The position numbers were made by a program, and so were the translations under genes. Shown here one piece after another: positions 44,326-52,755 of a DNA stretch of 64,000 nucleotides (the first letter of the stretch is position 1; the number at the start of each line of letters is the position of its first letter). Origin of the DNA: Pseudomonadota bacterium (GTDB taxonomy: Bacteria; Desulfobacterota; Binatia; Binatales; Binataceae); assembly GCA_021324455.1 (NCBI GenBank), contig JAJPJA010000150.1, positions 1-64,000 of the forward strand, written 5' to 3'. The notes beneath the pieces are model-generated. The model did not search any database, was not told the origin of the DNA, and was given only the letters and a program-made list of their open reading frames with translations.

Positions 44326-45417
44326 ATGAAAGCCGCGATGTTTCAGGGCGCCAACAAGCCGCTGCTCATAGACGACGTTGAAATCGACCGGCCCAGGGAC
44401 CACGAGGTGCTGGTCCGGGTCAAGGCGTGCGGCGTATGCCACAGCGATTTGCATTATGTAAAGGGCCTGGTGCCGATGAAGATCCCCACCCTGCTGGGCC
44501 ACGAGGCCGCGGGCGTGGTCGAGGAAGTGGGCAACCTGGTCAGCAACGTCAAACCGGGCGACCACGTAATCGCGTTGTCGGTGATCTATTGCGGCCAATG
44601 CGATCAGTGCGTTTCCGGCAATCCCAGCTCCTGCGTCAATCGCGAATCCACCCGCCGCCGCGACGACGAAAAACCGCGCACCACCTGGCGCGGCCAGAAA
44701 GTGACCCCGGTTTCCGACGGCGGCGCGTTTGCCGAAAAGATGCTCGGACACGAGAACAGCTTCGTCAAAATTCCCGACGACATGCCCTACGACCGCGCGG
44801 CTCTTATCGGATGCGCCGTTACCACCGGCGCCGGCTCGGTCCTCAACCATGCCCAGGTCAAGCCGGGCACGTCGGTGGCGGTGTTCGGATGCGGCGGGAT
44901 CGGGCTGTCGGCCATCCAGGGCGCCCGCATCGCCGGCGCGCTTCAGATCATCGCGGTCGATACGTTCGAGAGCAAGCTGGCGATGGCGCGGCGGCTCGGC
45001 GCAACCCATACCGTTGACGCGTCCTCGTCCGACGCGGTCAAGGAAATTCAGAAAATCACCGGCGGCAAAGGCGTCGATTACTCGTTTGAAGCCGTCGGGC
45101 TCAAGAAAACCGGCGAGCAATGCATCCAGAGCCTCGGCGTGCGCGGCATGGCGACCCTGATCGGGATGGTTCCGGCGGGACAGAAGCTGGAGATCGAGCC
45201 CGGATGGATTATCGGCGGCGCCCGCTTCGTCACCGGATGCGTACTGGGCTCCAACCGCTTCCGCATCGACGCGCCGCGCTACGTCGAGTACTACCGGCAG
45301 GGACGGCTCAACCTTGACGAGATGGTCACCCGCCATTGCCGCCTCGATGAAATCGACGACGCGTTCAAGCTGATGGACGGCGGCGACCTGGTGCGCTCGG
45401 TGGTGATGTTCGACTGA
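44326..45417 (+). CDS. Zinc-dependent alcohol dehydrogenase (MDR family)
   Basis: 363 residues. Catalytic zinc site: ACGVCHSD (Cys38), GHE (His59), and GCAVTTG; structural zinc site YCGQC with further Cys in the next ten residues. NAD fold GCGGIGLSAIQGAR. Pattern resembles the NDMA-dependent/Adh groups that oxidise hydroxy-methyl and long-chain alcohols. AGGGAGGG precedes the ATG. It is followed 10 nt later by the ROK kinase gene. Confidence 0.9.
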   Translation: MKAAMFQGANKPLLIDDVEIDRPRDHEVLVRVKACGVCHSDLHYVKGLVPMKIPTLLGHEAAGVVEEVGNLVSNVKPGDHVIALSVIYCGQCDQCVSGNPSSCVNRESTRRRDDEKPRTTWRGQKVTPVSDGGAFAEKMLGHENSFVKIPDDMPYDRAALIGCAVTTGAGSVLNHAQVKPGTSVAVFGCGGIGLSAIQGARIAGALQIIAVDTFESKLAMARRLGATHTVDASSSDAVKEIQKITGGKGVDYSFEAVGLKKTGEQCIQSLGVRGMATLIGMVPAGQKLEIEPGWIIGGARFVTGCVLGSNRFRIDAPRYVEYYRQGRLNLDEMVTRHCRLDEIDDAFKLMDGGDLVRSVVMFD

Positions 45418-45427
45418 AGCTCCATCC

Positions 45428-46327
45428 ATGCGCATCGGTATCGATCTGGGCGGCACCAAAATCGAGGCGATCGCTCTGGACGATGGCGGCGCCGTGCTCT
45501 GCCGGCGCCGCATAGCCACTCCCGCAGGCGATTACGCCGCCGTCGTCGGCGCTATCGCAAAGCTGGTCGCCGAGCTCGAGCGCCACACCGCAAGCCGCGG
45601 CACCGTCGGCGTGGGCACGCCCGGCGCCCTGTCGCTGCACAGCGGACTGATCAAGAACTCCAACAGCACCGCGCTTAACGGCAGGCCTCTGGACCGCGAC
45701 CTCGCCCGCGCACTGGGCCGCCCGGTGCGGCTGGAAAATGACGCCAATTGCTTCGCGCTGTCCGAAGCGATCGACGGCGCCGGCGCGGGAGCGGATGCGG
45801 TGTTTGGCGTGATCCTCGGGACCGGCGTGGGCGGCGGGCTGGTGGTGCACAAACGCATCGTCACCGGACGCAATCATATCGCCGGGGAATGGGGCCACAA
45901 TCCGATGCCGTGGCCGGGGGCCGACGAATGGCCGGGGCCGCGATGCTACTGCGGCAAAACCGGATGTATCGAAAGCCTCATCTCCGGACCGGCGCTGGCT
46001 TCGCAGTTTGCCGCGCGTACCGGCCGCCGTCTGTCCGCGCAACAGATCGCCGCCGCGGCGGACGCCGGAGACCGCCACGCCATCGCCGCAATCGAGCGGT
46101 TCGAGGATCGGCTCGCGCGCGGTCTGGCGATGGTGATCAACGTCCTGGACCCGGACACGATCGTGCTGGGCGGCGGGCTGTCAAACATCCAACGCCTGTA
46201 CACCGCCGTCCCGCCGCTGATGTCGCGCTACGCCTTTTCCGACGGCATCGACACGCCGCTGCTCCGCGCGCTAAACGGCGACTCCAGCGGCGTGCGCGGC
46301 GCGGCATGGCTGTGGCCCGGCGCCTGA
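45428..46327 (+). CDS. ROK-family sugar kinase (fructokinase-like)
   Basis: 299 residues. ATP phosphate-binding IGIDLGGTKIEA, sugar-binding LENDANCFALSEA, GVILGTGVGGG, and EWGHNPM are typical of ROK fructokinases. The structural zinc motif reads CYCGKTGCIE. Ten nucleotides after the alcohol dehydrogenase, likely the same transcript. Substrate probably fructose or another hexose; not decidable by eye. Confidence 0.87.
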   Translation: MRIGIDLGGTKIEAIALDDGGAVLCRRRIATPAGDYAAVVGAIAKLVAELERHTASRGTVGVGTPGALSLHSGLIKNSNSTALNGRPLDRDLARALGRPVRLENDANCFALSEAIDGAGAGADAVFGVILGTGVGGGLVVHKRIVTGRNHIAGEWGHNPMPWPGADEWPGPRCYCGKTGCIESLISGPALASQFAARTGRRLSAQQIAAAADAGDRHAIAAIERFEDRLARGLAMVINVLDPDTIVLGGGLSNIQRLYTAVPPLMSRYAFSDGIDTPLLRALNGDSSGVRGAAWLWPGA

Positions 46328-46403
46328 ACCGCCTTTCAGGCAATGGATGGCGCCGAAGCGCGGGGCGCGGCATGATTACACGGCAGCCTCGGCTGATACC
46401 GTT

Positions 46404-47276
46404 ATGACAGAGAGCATCATAGGGCCGACCTCTCATTACTTTTATTCGCAGCGCCTCAAGCTCCATTACGTGGATTGGGGCAACGGCGGCAAGCCGCTGA
46501 TGATCATGGTGCACGGCGGCCGCGACCACAGCCGCAACTGGGATTGGATGGCGCTGCATTTCCGCCGCCGTTTTCACGTTATCGCGCCCGACCTGCGCGG
46601 CCACGGCGATTCGGATTGGGCCGTCGGCAGCCCTTACGCGATGATCGACTACGTCGTGGACCTGGCGCAGCTCATCAGCGCCCTGGGCAAACAGCCGCTG
46701 ACTCTGGTCGGCCATTCGCTGGGCGGAGCGATCGTGCTGCAATATACGGGCGTGTTCCCCGAAAGGGTGGAGCGGGTAGTCGCGATCGAAGGTCTGGGTC
46801 CGCCGCCGGCCATGATTTCGCAGGCGCCCGCGCACGAGCGGATGGCGAACTGGGTGGCGGCGATGCAATCGCTGGCGCAGCGCAAGGTCCGCGAGTATCC
46901 CAATCTGGAAGAGGCGCTGGCGCGGATGCGCGCGGAGAACCCGCATCTGACGCCGGATCAGGCGCGTCATCTGACCATCCACGGCACCCGCCGCAACGAA
47001 AATGGCACCTACTCGTGGAAATTCGACAACTATGTGCGGTCGGCGTCGCCTTACCAGTTCAATCTGCAGGACGCCGAGGAGATCTGGTCGCGCATCCAGT
47101 GTCCCACACTGCTGCTGCGCGGCAGCGAATCATGGACCATCGAATGGGAGAAGTACGATCGCCTGCGCGCCTTCCGCAGCGCGAAGCTGGTGACGATCGG
47201 CAATGCCGGCCATTGGGTGCATCACGACCAGTTGGAGAAAACGCTTGAGGTGATCAACAACTTTCTGAATTTCTGA
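46404..47276 (+). CDS. Alpha/beta-hydrolase
   Basis: 290 residues. Oxyanion MVHGGRDHS, nucleophile elbow VGHSLGGA, Asp in RGHGDSD and late His in NAGHWVHHD. ATG at 46404 is used, since the longer start at 46347 lies in a region without a ribosome site. Epoxide-hydrolase- or haloalkane-like family; substrate unknown. Same strand as the ROK kinase, 76 nt downstream. Confidence 0.85.
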   Translation: MTESIIGPTSHYFYSQRLKLHYVDWGNGGKPLMIMVHGGRDHSRNWDWMALHFRRRFHVIAPDLRGHGDSDWAVGSPYAMIDYVVDLAQLISALGKQPLTLVGHSLGGAIVLQYTGVFPERVERVVAIEGLGPPPAMISQAPAHERMANWVAAMQSLAQRKVREYPNLEEALARMRAENPHLTPDQARHLTIHGTRRNENGTYSWKFDNYVRSASPYQFNLQDAEEIWSRIQCPTLLLRGSESWTIEWEKYDRLRAFRSAKLVTIGNAGHWVHHDQLEKTLEVINNFLNF

Positions 47277-47323
47277 AACCGCGGCATCGGAAGAGAATTG
47301 CCGCTGCGAACCTGACCGCGCCC

Positions 47324-47908
47324 TTACGCCAGCCGCTTCCCGCGGCTGAAGTATGAGAGGGGGGCCGGAGAATGCTGCTCGTGCTGCGGCATGCACTCGC
47401 CGCGCTGATTCAATTCCGCCTTCTCCTGCGCCGTCAGATGCGGCAAATGGCGGATCCATAAGATCATCTTCCAGATCTCGCCGGGATCATGACGCTGCCC
47501 GAAACCCGGCATCCCGGTGTAGCGGATGCCGTTGGCGATGATGTAGTACAACTCGCCGTCTGACCAGCTCGGCGCGCCGCGGGCGAGCCGCGCGATCGGG
47601 GGAAAGAAATCCGCACCCAGCAGGTCGCGGGCGCTGCCGTCAGGCGCGTGGCATACGGCGCAATGCTCAAGGTACTCGTGCTCGCCGGCTTTGATGTTCT
47701 CCGCCGTGGCGGGCAAGGGATTGGGCTGCGCCGCCGCGTGGTTGCGCACCGCGCGGCGCAGGACATATCCGGCCAGCCGCGTCTCGAGCCATGACGGCGT
47801 GGCCCTCGCGGTAAAGTTGAGCTGCGGCGCGATGACCACAAGCGCACCGGCGGCCGCAATCGCGCACGCGCAGACCACCACGACAATTCCTGCCAGGACT
47901 CTCATCAT
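47324..47908 (-). CDS. Membrane-anchored monohaem cytochrome c
   Basis: 194 residues with an N-terminal helix (RVLAGIVVVVCACAIAAAG), then a cytochrome c domain: CAVCH haem motif, and GMPGFG supplying the Met ligand (about residue 145). A disordered Gln/His/Pro-rich C-terminus follows. ATG at 47908 is preferred over a longer TTG start. No oxidase gene adjoins; electron-transfer partner unknown. Confidence 0.82.
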   Translation of the reverse strand: MMRVLAGIVVVVCACAIAAAGALVVIAPQLNFTARATPSWLETRLAGYVLRRAVRNHAAAQPNPLPATAENIKAGEHEYLEHCAVCHAPDGSARDLLGADFFPPIARLARGAPSWSDGELYYIIANGIRYTGMPGFGQRHDPGEIWKMILWIRHLPHLTAQEKAELNQRGECMPQHEQHSPAPLSYFSRGKRLA

Positions 47909-48015
47909 AAGCGCTACCGATTGTTTCGCACCGCGCGCGGATTTTCCATAAATCGAAACTCGTGCGATAATCGGCAATCAGCGGGACGCGGCGCGGCGCC
48001 GCGCTGTGGTGAGGG

Positions 48016-48819
48016 ATGACTCAACTGATTGCGGCAATCTGCGACGGCGGTCAGACGGTGGTTACCGTCTCCGACCGTATGATTTCCACCGGCGACATGA
48101 CGCTTACCTTCGAGCCCGACCGCAGCAAAGCCATTCCCATCTCGCGCAACGCCGTGCTGCTGACCTCGGGCACGATGCATGAGCCGGACCTGATCGACGA
48201 CGCGCGCCAGTTGATTCGCGGCAAGGACCGCATCCGCGACATCGCCGACGTACTCAAGGAACAGTACCAGACGATACGCGAGCGCCGCATCGAGGATGAA
48301 CTGCTGCGGCCGCTGGCCGGTATCAGGTCCTTCGGCGAGTTCCATCAGAAGCAATCCTCGCTGCATGAGGGCGTACTGATGGAGCTTAACGGCAGGATCG
48401 CCGAGTTCTCGCTGGGGCTGACGCTGCTGCTGGCCGGATATGACGGTCAGGGGCACGTGATTGTAATCGAGGACCCGGGAATCTGGACCAGTTGGGACAT
48501 GGTCGCGCATGCCTACGCCGGGATGGGCAACCGGCATGTCGAAGGCGTGTTCGCCTGGTATCGCTACACCCAGGCTTTTCGCCTCAATGAGGCGTTGTGG
48601 GTGGCGTTCGAAGCCAAAAAGCGCGCGGAAGCGGCCGGCGGCGTCGGTAAAATGACCGACGCCTTTGTGATCAATCGCGACGGTATAGCCCAACTTTCGG
48701 CGGCAACCATCGCCGAACTGGACAGTATCTATGAGGCCCGAGAAAACGGTGGACGGCGCAATTTTGACCGGCGCGTCATCGAATTATCAGTTCAAAAGGA
48801 ACCTGTGGCGGGTTCGTGA
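48016..48819 (+). CDS. Proteasome-beta/HslV-like Ntn-hydrolase candidate
   Basis: 267 residues. An in-frame TGA at 48010 makes ATG 48016 the only start, giving Met-Thr-Gln-Leu. After Met removal Thr becomes N-terminal as in HslV and proteasome beta subunits. The order of motifs is: Thr2, SDRM with Asp20 (Asp17 position), Lys38 (Lys33 position), LLTSG (about 48-52, like LAxAG), AGMGN at 168-172 (GSG turn), and TDAFVINRDG at 214-223 (the final 'DxAxIxxDG' of beta subunits). It is longer than HslV by about 90 residues, the excess in helical segments 55-125. No HslU or proteasome alpha gene lies nearby. The fold is inferred from motifs, activity unproven. Confidence 0.6.
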   Translation: MTQLIAAICDGGQTVVTVSDRMISTGDMTLTFEPDRSKAIPISRNAVLLTSGTMHEPDLIDDARQLIRGKDRIRDIADVLKEQYQTIRERRIEDELLRPLAGIRSFGEFHQKQSSLHEGVLMELNGRIAEFSLGLTLLLAGYDGQGHVIVIEDPGIWTSWDMVAHAYAGMGNRHVEGVFAWYRYTQAFRLNEALWVAFEAKKRAEAAGGVGKMTDAFVINRDGIAQLSAATIAELDSIYEARENGGRRNFDRRVIELSVQKEPVAGS

Positions 48820-49226
48820 GTATCAATGGCGATGCCGGCTGTACCGGCTGCGCCTGCTGCGCCGAAAACTGCAAATCATGCTCCGCTTTCCCCCCGGAAA
48901 AACACCCGCGGCCTGAGCTCTCGGCTTGGCGCGGCAAACTCGCCCGTGTGGCCGATGTCACCGGGCGCCTCAGTCCGGCTCCCCTTCTAATCCCACCGGT
49001 TCAGGCTCATGTGACCGACCATGGCACGGGCGAGTTTCCCCTCCTGGGCCGAGGTGATGACGGCGGCCGTCACCCCCGCGATCGGACCCCGGAAGTTGGC
49101 GACACCCGGGAAGCTGACCACATGGGCGGCGGTCGCTTTGGCTCAACCGGGGACGACTGCGGCTGGCTCTTTCTATGCGGCAATCCGGCACCGTCTGTCA
49201 AGTATTTAAATGTCACTTTCGGGTAA
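48816..49226 (+). CDS. Doubtful Cys-rich reading frame overlapping the Ntn-like gene
   Basis: A GTG start overlaps the Ntn-like gene's stop by 4 nt (GTGA). The first 25 codons are C/G-ending at the third position, as in neighbours, and encode a six-Cys cluster CTGCACCAENCKSC that could bind metal. After about residue 60 the sequence becomes unconvincing and runs through a large inverted repeat and a low-GC segment. Either a truncated metal-binding protein or a chance frame. Confidence 0.2.
   Translation: MSINGDAGCTGCACCAENCKSCSAFPPEKHPRPELSAWRGKLARVADVTGRLSPAPLLIPPVQAHVTDHGTGEFPLLGRGDDGGRHPRDRTPEVGDTREADHMGGGRFGSTGDDCGWLFLCGNPAPSVKYLNVTFG
48936..49037. repeat. Large imperfect inverted repeat
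   Basis: Perfect 13-bp arms AAACTCGCCCGTG (48936-48948) and CACGGGCGAGTTT (49025-49037). The interiors also pair partly (GTCAC, GCCT, CCGG blocks in order), so each arm is about 40 nt around a centre near 48987. Might fold as a long hairpin, or mark a rearrangement. Confidence 0.55.
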
Positions 49227-49293
49227 ATGTCAGAAAAAGGCGGATTTCAAGGCAAAACGGCCGCGATTATCTGTCAAATTTGATTGACGGTGC
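49188..49293. repeat. 106-bp inverted-repeat element with TGTCA repeats
   Basis: Terminal 14-bp inverted repeats (12 of 14 matching): GCACCGTCTGTCAA at 49188-49201 and the complement of GCACCGTCAATCAA at 49280-49293. Inside or at the edge are four TGTCA copies at 49196, 49211, 49228 and 49272. Composition is AT-rich compared with surroundings. Resembles an IS21-type end or a miniature element, alternatively an operator cluster. Confidence 0.5.
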
Positions 49294-49357
49294 GGTCTAT
49301 TCGGAGCGGTCTGACGCCCGACTGCGCGCCGGATCCGCGTCAGGACGCGGGGGCAAT

Positions 49358-49681
49358 TCAGTGTCGGCGCTCGCCTCGTGACGGATTTCCGCGCCGGCGG
49401 CAGACATATTTCCGCAACGCCTGAGAGTCCAGTCCCACCGCATCACAGGCATCTTCGAAGGAGATTCCGGCACGGCCCAACCCGAGCATCCAGTCCCACG
49501 CCTGCGCCGCCGCGTGATGTTCGGCAGGGTCATTGCGCAGGGTCAGATCGATGGCGTCGGCGATCAGCGCGAGCATCAGCTTTTGTTCGCTGGTGAGAGC
49601 CTGGCGCGGAGCTAGCAGCGCGTGGTAGCGATGATGCAGCGATGACTCGGAGCTGCCCTGGGAGGTTTGTTTCGCGGCCAT
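49358..49681 (-). CDS. Small conserved-looking hypothetical protein
   Basis: 107 residues. Helical, containing LTSEQKLMLALIADAIDLTL, AWDWMLGLGRAGISFEDACDAVGLD and ALRKYVCRRR. The W-D-W, Phe-x3-Cys and C-terminal helix-turn-like segment resemble small uncharacterised proteins found in deltaproteobacterial-type genomes, often taken as DNA-binding. GGAGG occurs just upstream of the ATG. A longer start at 49831 is less likely. Function unknown. Confidence 0.55.
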   Translation of the reverse strand: MAAKQTSQGSSESSLHHRYHALLAPRQALTSEQKLMLALIADAIDLTLRNDPAEHHAAAQAWDWMLGLGRAGISFEDACDAVGLDSQALRKYVCRRRGNPSRGERRH

Positions 49682-49781
49682 GATCCTCCCTGTATCGCAT
49701 TCCGATTCGGAACTGTCTTCACCATAGTCCGCCGAGTACCGCATCGCAACCGCAAAATTCGGGGCGAGGGCGGCCCTATCA

Positions 49782-50540
49782 TCATTCCGCCAAATGCCTG
49801 CGGTAGTATTCCCGCATCGAACGCAGCGCACGCTCCTGATGATGGCGCAGTTCGTCGTCGGGATAGCGATGCTGCGGCGCGATTACGCATCGCATCCGCG
49901 CGTGACATCCCGAGGTGCAATCGGGCTCGCGTTCCACCCGGTACCGCACGCACCCGATCACGTCCCATCCGCCGCCGCTGACGGCGCCCGCGGGGCAGGC
50001 GCTGATACAACTGCGCGGTGCGCATTGCGGACACGGGTCGAAGCCGGCCGCCGCGCCGGGTTCGTCGATCTCATCCCCGATCAGCAAAGCGGCGCGCAGG
50101 GCAATCCAGGTGCCATACTGCGGGTTGATCAGCACACCGAGCAGACTGGGGCCGCCGATTCCCGCGATCCGGCCCAGCTCCATAAAGTGCAAAGCGGCCG
50201 CGCCGCTCACGAACGGATAGACCACCGTAAGTCGAATTCCGCGCTCGCGCACAGGCGGCGTTAGATCGGTTTCGATCACGTGGCGGGTGAAATCGTCCAG
50301 CGGATGCTCGCGGCGGGTCCAGTCCGGATGGTTATCGGCGTGGCGGCGGTAGGCATGCCAGAACGCGCCGCCGCCGTTGCCGATCACGACAATCGACCGC
50401 GCCGCGGCGTCGATCGATTGGGCGCGCAGATGCGCCGGCACCGCGGCGTCGTAGCGGGCGGCGGGAACCGCGCCGATCAGGTTAAGCCCATGCGCTGCGG
50501 CGCGCCCGCGGATGATTTCGAGCAACTCGCTCACAGCCAT
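49782..50540 (-). CDS. QueG-like Fe-S oxidoreductase
   Basis: 252 residues. A ferredoxin-like site is visible in PCPQCAPRSCISACPAGAV (about 169-187), and further Cys in WDVIGCVRYR and CTSGCHARMRC. The N-terminal region (LNLIGAVPAARYD) is similar to epoxyqueuosine reductase relatives. Shorter than QueG (about 350), and lacks an evident corrinoid motif, so queuosine synthesis is not assured. 18 nt after the thioesterase gene, last member of the operon. Confidence 0.65.
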   Translation of the reverse strand: MAVSELLEIIRGRAAAHGLNLIGAVPAARYDAAVPAHLRAQSIDAAARSIVVIGNGGGAFWHAYRRHADNHPDWTRREHPLDDFTRHVIETDLTPPVRERGIRLTVVYPFVSGAAALHFMELGRIAGIGGPSLLGVLINPQYGTWIALRAALLIGDEIDEPGAAAGFDPCPQCAPRSCISACPAGAVSGGGWDVIGCVRYRVEREPDCTSGCHARMRCVIAPQHRYPDDELRHHQERALRSMREYYRRHLAE

Positions 50541-50558
50541 ACAATAGCGCGCCGCCGG

Positions 50559-50960
50559 TCATCCAATCCTGAAAATGACCAGCGAATCGGCGACCGCTTG
50601 ACCCTTTTCGTCCACCACTTCCACGCTCAAACTGGCGATTCGGCGGCCGCGTTTGCGCACCTTCGCAGTCGCAATCAGATCCGTGCGGACGCCCGCGGTC
50701 AGATAGTTGATGGTCATGGAAATGGTCGCGCTCTGCTGCATTTTCGGGTCGGTCCACACCGCCGTCACCGCCGCCGTATCGATCAGGGAGGCTATCGCGC
50801 CGCCGTGGATCGGCGCCTGCGGACCGCCTTCGTTGAGCAGGTCGAGCCGAAACGGCATCCGGATGCGCGCCTGGTCGTCGCCCGCGCTTTCAACCTTCAG
50901 CCCCAGCAGCGCGGAGAACGGGGCGCGTTCGATGAACCGGAGATCGTCGGCGTCGGCCAT
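50559..50960 (-). CDS. PaaI-type hotdog-fold thioesterase
   Basis: 133 residues. Hotdog motif NEGGPQAPIHGGAIASLIDTA with the conserved HGG...D, and MTINYLTAG strand. Hydrolyses acyl- or aryl-CoA thioesters. ATG at 50960 preferred over a TTG 21 nt earlier. Seventeen nt downstream of the alcohol dehydrogenase stop. Confidence 0.82.
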   Translation of the reverse strand: MADADDLRFIERAPFSALLGLKVESAGDDQARIRMPFRLDLLNEGGPQAPIHGGAIASLIDTAAVTAVWTDPKMQQSATISMTINYLTAGVRTDLIATAKVRKRGRRIASLSVEVVDEKGQAVADSLVIFRIG

Positions 50961-50977
50961 GATCGTCAACGGCCAGC

Positions 50978-52075
50978 TCAATTCGGCATCAGTACCGTGC
51001 GCACGACCTCGCCCTTTTCCATCGCACGGAATGCGCCGTCGAGGTCCTCCAGCTTGCCATGACGGCTGACCATATCATCGAGGTTGAGCAGACCGCGCCG
51101 GTAGAGGTTGACGATGTAGCGCTGGTCGAGCGCGCCGACCGAATAGATCAGATGATGCCCCTGGATCCGGCGCTCGCCGCTGATGACGAAATAGGCGTTG
51201 ACCTTGAGATCGTCGGCGTCGGGCGTGACGCCGATCAGGGTGGCGGTTCCGCGCGGCATCAGGCATCGGATCGCCTGCTCGATGGTTTTGACGTTGCCCA
51301 AGGCCTCGAACGAATACTCCACGCCGCCGTCGGTGAGCTCCTTGATTGCCTCCACCGGATCGACTTTGGCGGCATTGACGGCGTGGGTGGCGCCGAATTT
51401 TTTGGCCGATTCCAGCTTGCTGTCGACCACGTCCACCGCGATTATCTGGTCGGCCCCCGCGATGCGCGCGCCCTGAATGGCCGAAGAACCGACTCCGCCC
51501 GCCCCGATTACCGCCACGCTGGCGCCGGGCGGCACTTTGGCCGTGCGCAGCACCGCGCCCAGGCCGGTGGTCACGCCGCATCCAATCAACGCCATCCGAT
51601 CCATCGGTAAGTCGTTGTCGATCTTGACCAGACTCAATTCGTCGGTCAGCGACATCTGGGCGAACCCCACCGACGAGCCGCCGATACCGCCGATACGTTT
51701 GCCCTTCCAGGTGATGGCGGGCTTGTCGTCGGGTCCACGACTGGCGGTGAATTTGTTGAGGCACATGTAAGCGCGGCCGGCGCGGCAATTCTTGCATCGC
51801 CCGCAAAAGCGCAAACCGCCGCCGGCGATCACGTGGTCGCCCGGTTTGACCGTCGTAACGTCCGGACCGGTCTCCTCGACCACGCCGGCAACCTCGTGCC
51901 CAAGAATCATCGGCGGCGCGAACACCGCGCGATGGCCCGACCAGATCACGTGGTCGCTATGGCAAACTCCGCTGGCCATGATCCGAATCAGGACTTCGGT
52001 GCCCCTGGGATGGTCGATCTCGACCTCCTCGATGGTGTGGGGCTTGAGCGGGGCGTGGTAAACGGCGGCTTTCAT
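50978..52075 (-). CDS. Zinc-dependent alcohol dehydrogenase (MDR family)
   Basis: 365 residues. Catalytic site SGVCHSD and GHE, structural zinc site FCGRCKNC with later Cys, NAD fold GAGGVGSSAIQGAR. About the same type as the gene at 44.3 kb but clearly a different paralogue. AGGAG is 11 nt before the ATG. Overlaps the methyltransferase-like gene by 4 nt (ATGA). Confidence 0.88.
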   Translation of the reverse strand: MKAAVYHAPLKPHTIEEVEIDHPRGTEVLIRIMASGVCHSDHVIWSGHRAVFAPPMILGHEVAGVVEETGPDVTTVKPGDHVIAGGGLRFCGRCKNCRAGRAYMCLNKFTASRGPDDKPAITWKGKRIGGIGGSSVGFAQMSLTDELSLVKIDNDLPMDRMALIGCGVTTGLGAVLRTAKVPPGASVAVIGAGGVGSSAIQGARIAGADQIIAVDVVDSKLESAKKFGATHAVNAAKVDPVEAIKELTDGGVEYSFEALGNVKTIEQAIRCLMPRGTATLIGVTPDADDLKVNAYFVISGERRIQGHHLIYSVGALDQRYIVNLYRRGLLNLDDMVSRHGKLEDLDGAFRAMEKGEVVRTVLMPN

Positions 52076-52755
52076 CGGGCTTTTCTCCTGGTGAATTTGA
52101 TCGCATTTCCGAACCCAATCTCATACCGCAGATGGCGCGCGCGATCCATTAGGGCCGGACAGCGCAGCCCCCAGCCGGCGGCCACCGCCGGTGACCGATG
52201 GATCGCGATCAACGCGCCGACGGCGGCGCAGTAGCCAATCGCGGCGTTGTACTCGTGATTGGCCAGGTACTGGCGCCAGGAGAAGCCGCCCCACGACGCG
52301 CGGCGCAGGGCGGGCACCAGAGGCGGCACCGCGCGCATATATTGGCGATAACGTTCGCCGAACAGATCCAGCATCGCCGCCTCTTCCCGGCGCATCAGGG
52401 GCACAAAGATCCCGAGCGCCAGCAGGCTGATGGCGGCGAACACGATGACCCGTCCGCTGGCCGCACCGAAGCCGCACGCCAGCATCAGATTGCCAAAGTA
52501 AAGCGGATGCCGCGACAGGGCGTAAGGCCCCGCGGTGGCCATTTCGACGTTCTTGCAAATGTTCCCCGCCGCCCACGCGCGCCATCCGAGCCCGATTCCC
52601 GCCCACACCGATCCAATCAGAATCGAAAGCGCGCTGGGGCGCGCCAGCACAAAGCCGCAGATGCCGACCGTCCAGGCAAGTGCCACGCGGAAACGGAAGA
52701 TGAAATCCAGCAGCAGACCCGCCATCTGCCCGGCCGCCGAGCGCAATCCGCTCAC
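52072..52755 (-). CDS. ICMT/phospholipid-methyltransferase-like membrane protein
   Basis: 227 residues with about five helices and the conserved GPYALSRHPLYFGNLML, the S-adenosylmethionine-binding signature of isoprenylcysteine carboxyl methyltransferases, plus EEAAMLDLFGERYRQYM. GTG start at 52755 overlaps the stop of the upstream gene (GTGA). Substrate unknown; could methylate a membrane lipid or small carboxylate. Confidence 0.8.
   Translation of the reverse strand: MSGLRSAAGQMAGLLLDFIFRFRVALAWTVGICGFVLARPSALSILIGSVWAGIGLGWRAWAAGNICKNVEMATAGPYALSRHPLYFGNLMLACGFGAASGRVIVFAAISLLALGIFVPLMRREEAAMLDLFGERYRQYMRAVPPLVPALRRASWGGFSWRQYLANHEYNAAIGYCAAVGALIAIHRSPAVAAGWGLRCPALMDRARHLRYEIGFGNAIKFTRRKAR

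Larger units (their letters stand above)
48820..49357. other. Non-coding, repeat-rich stretch (possible IS remnant)
   Basis: 538 nt without a convincing complete gene. Contains a large imperfect inverted repeat (48936-49037), a 106-bp element with terminal inverted repeats and TGTCA repeats (49188-49293), and a short minus-strand frame 49121 down to 48987 with protein-like residues (HVVSFPGVANFRGPIAGV) and its own stop, preceded by an in-frame stop. Base composition drops around 49195-49280, unlike neighbours. Suggests a decayed mobile element. Confidence 0.45.

Noticed and set aside
47280-47310. Hairpin GCGGCA/TGCCGC after the alpha/beta-hydrolase gene
   Set aside because: The stem is only 6 bp with a 12-nt loop and no T tract, too weak to call a terminator.
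48987-49121. Minus-strand 44-codon GTG frame with protein-like sequence
   Set aside because: It lacks a ribosome site, has an in-frame stop just upstream and no recognisable family; recorded only as a possible gene remnant.
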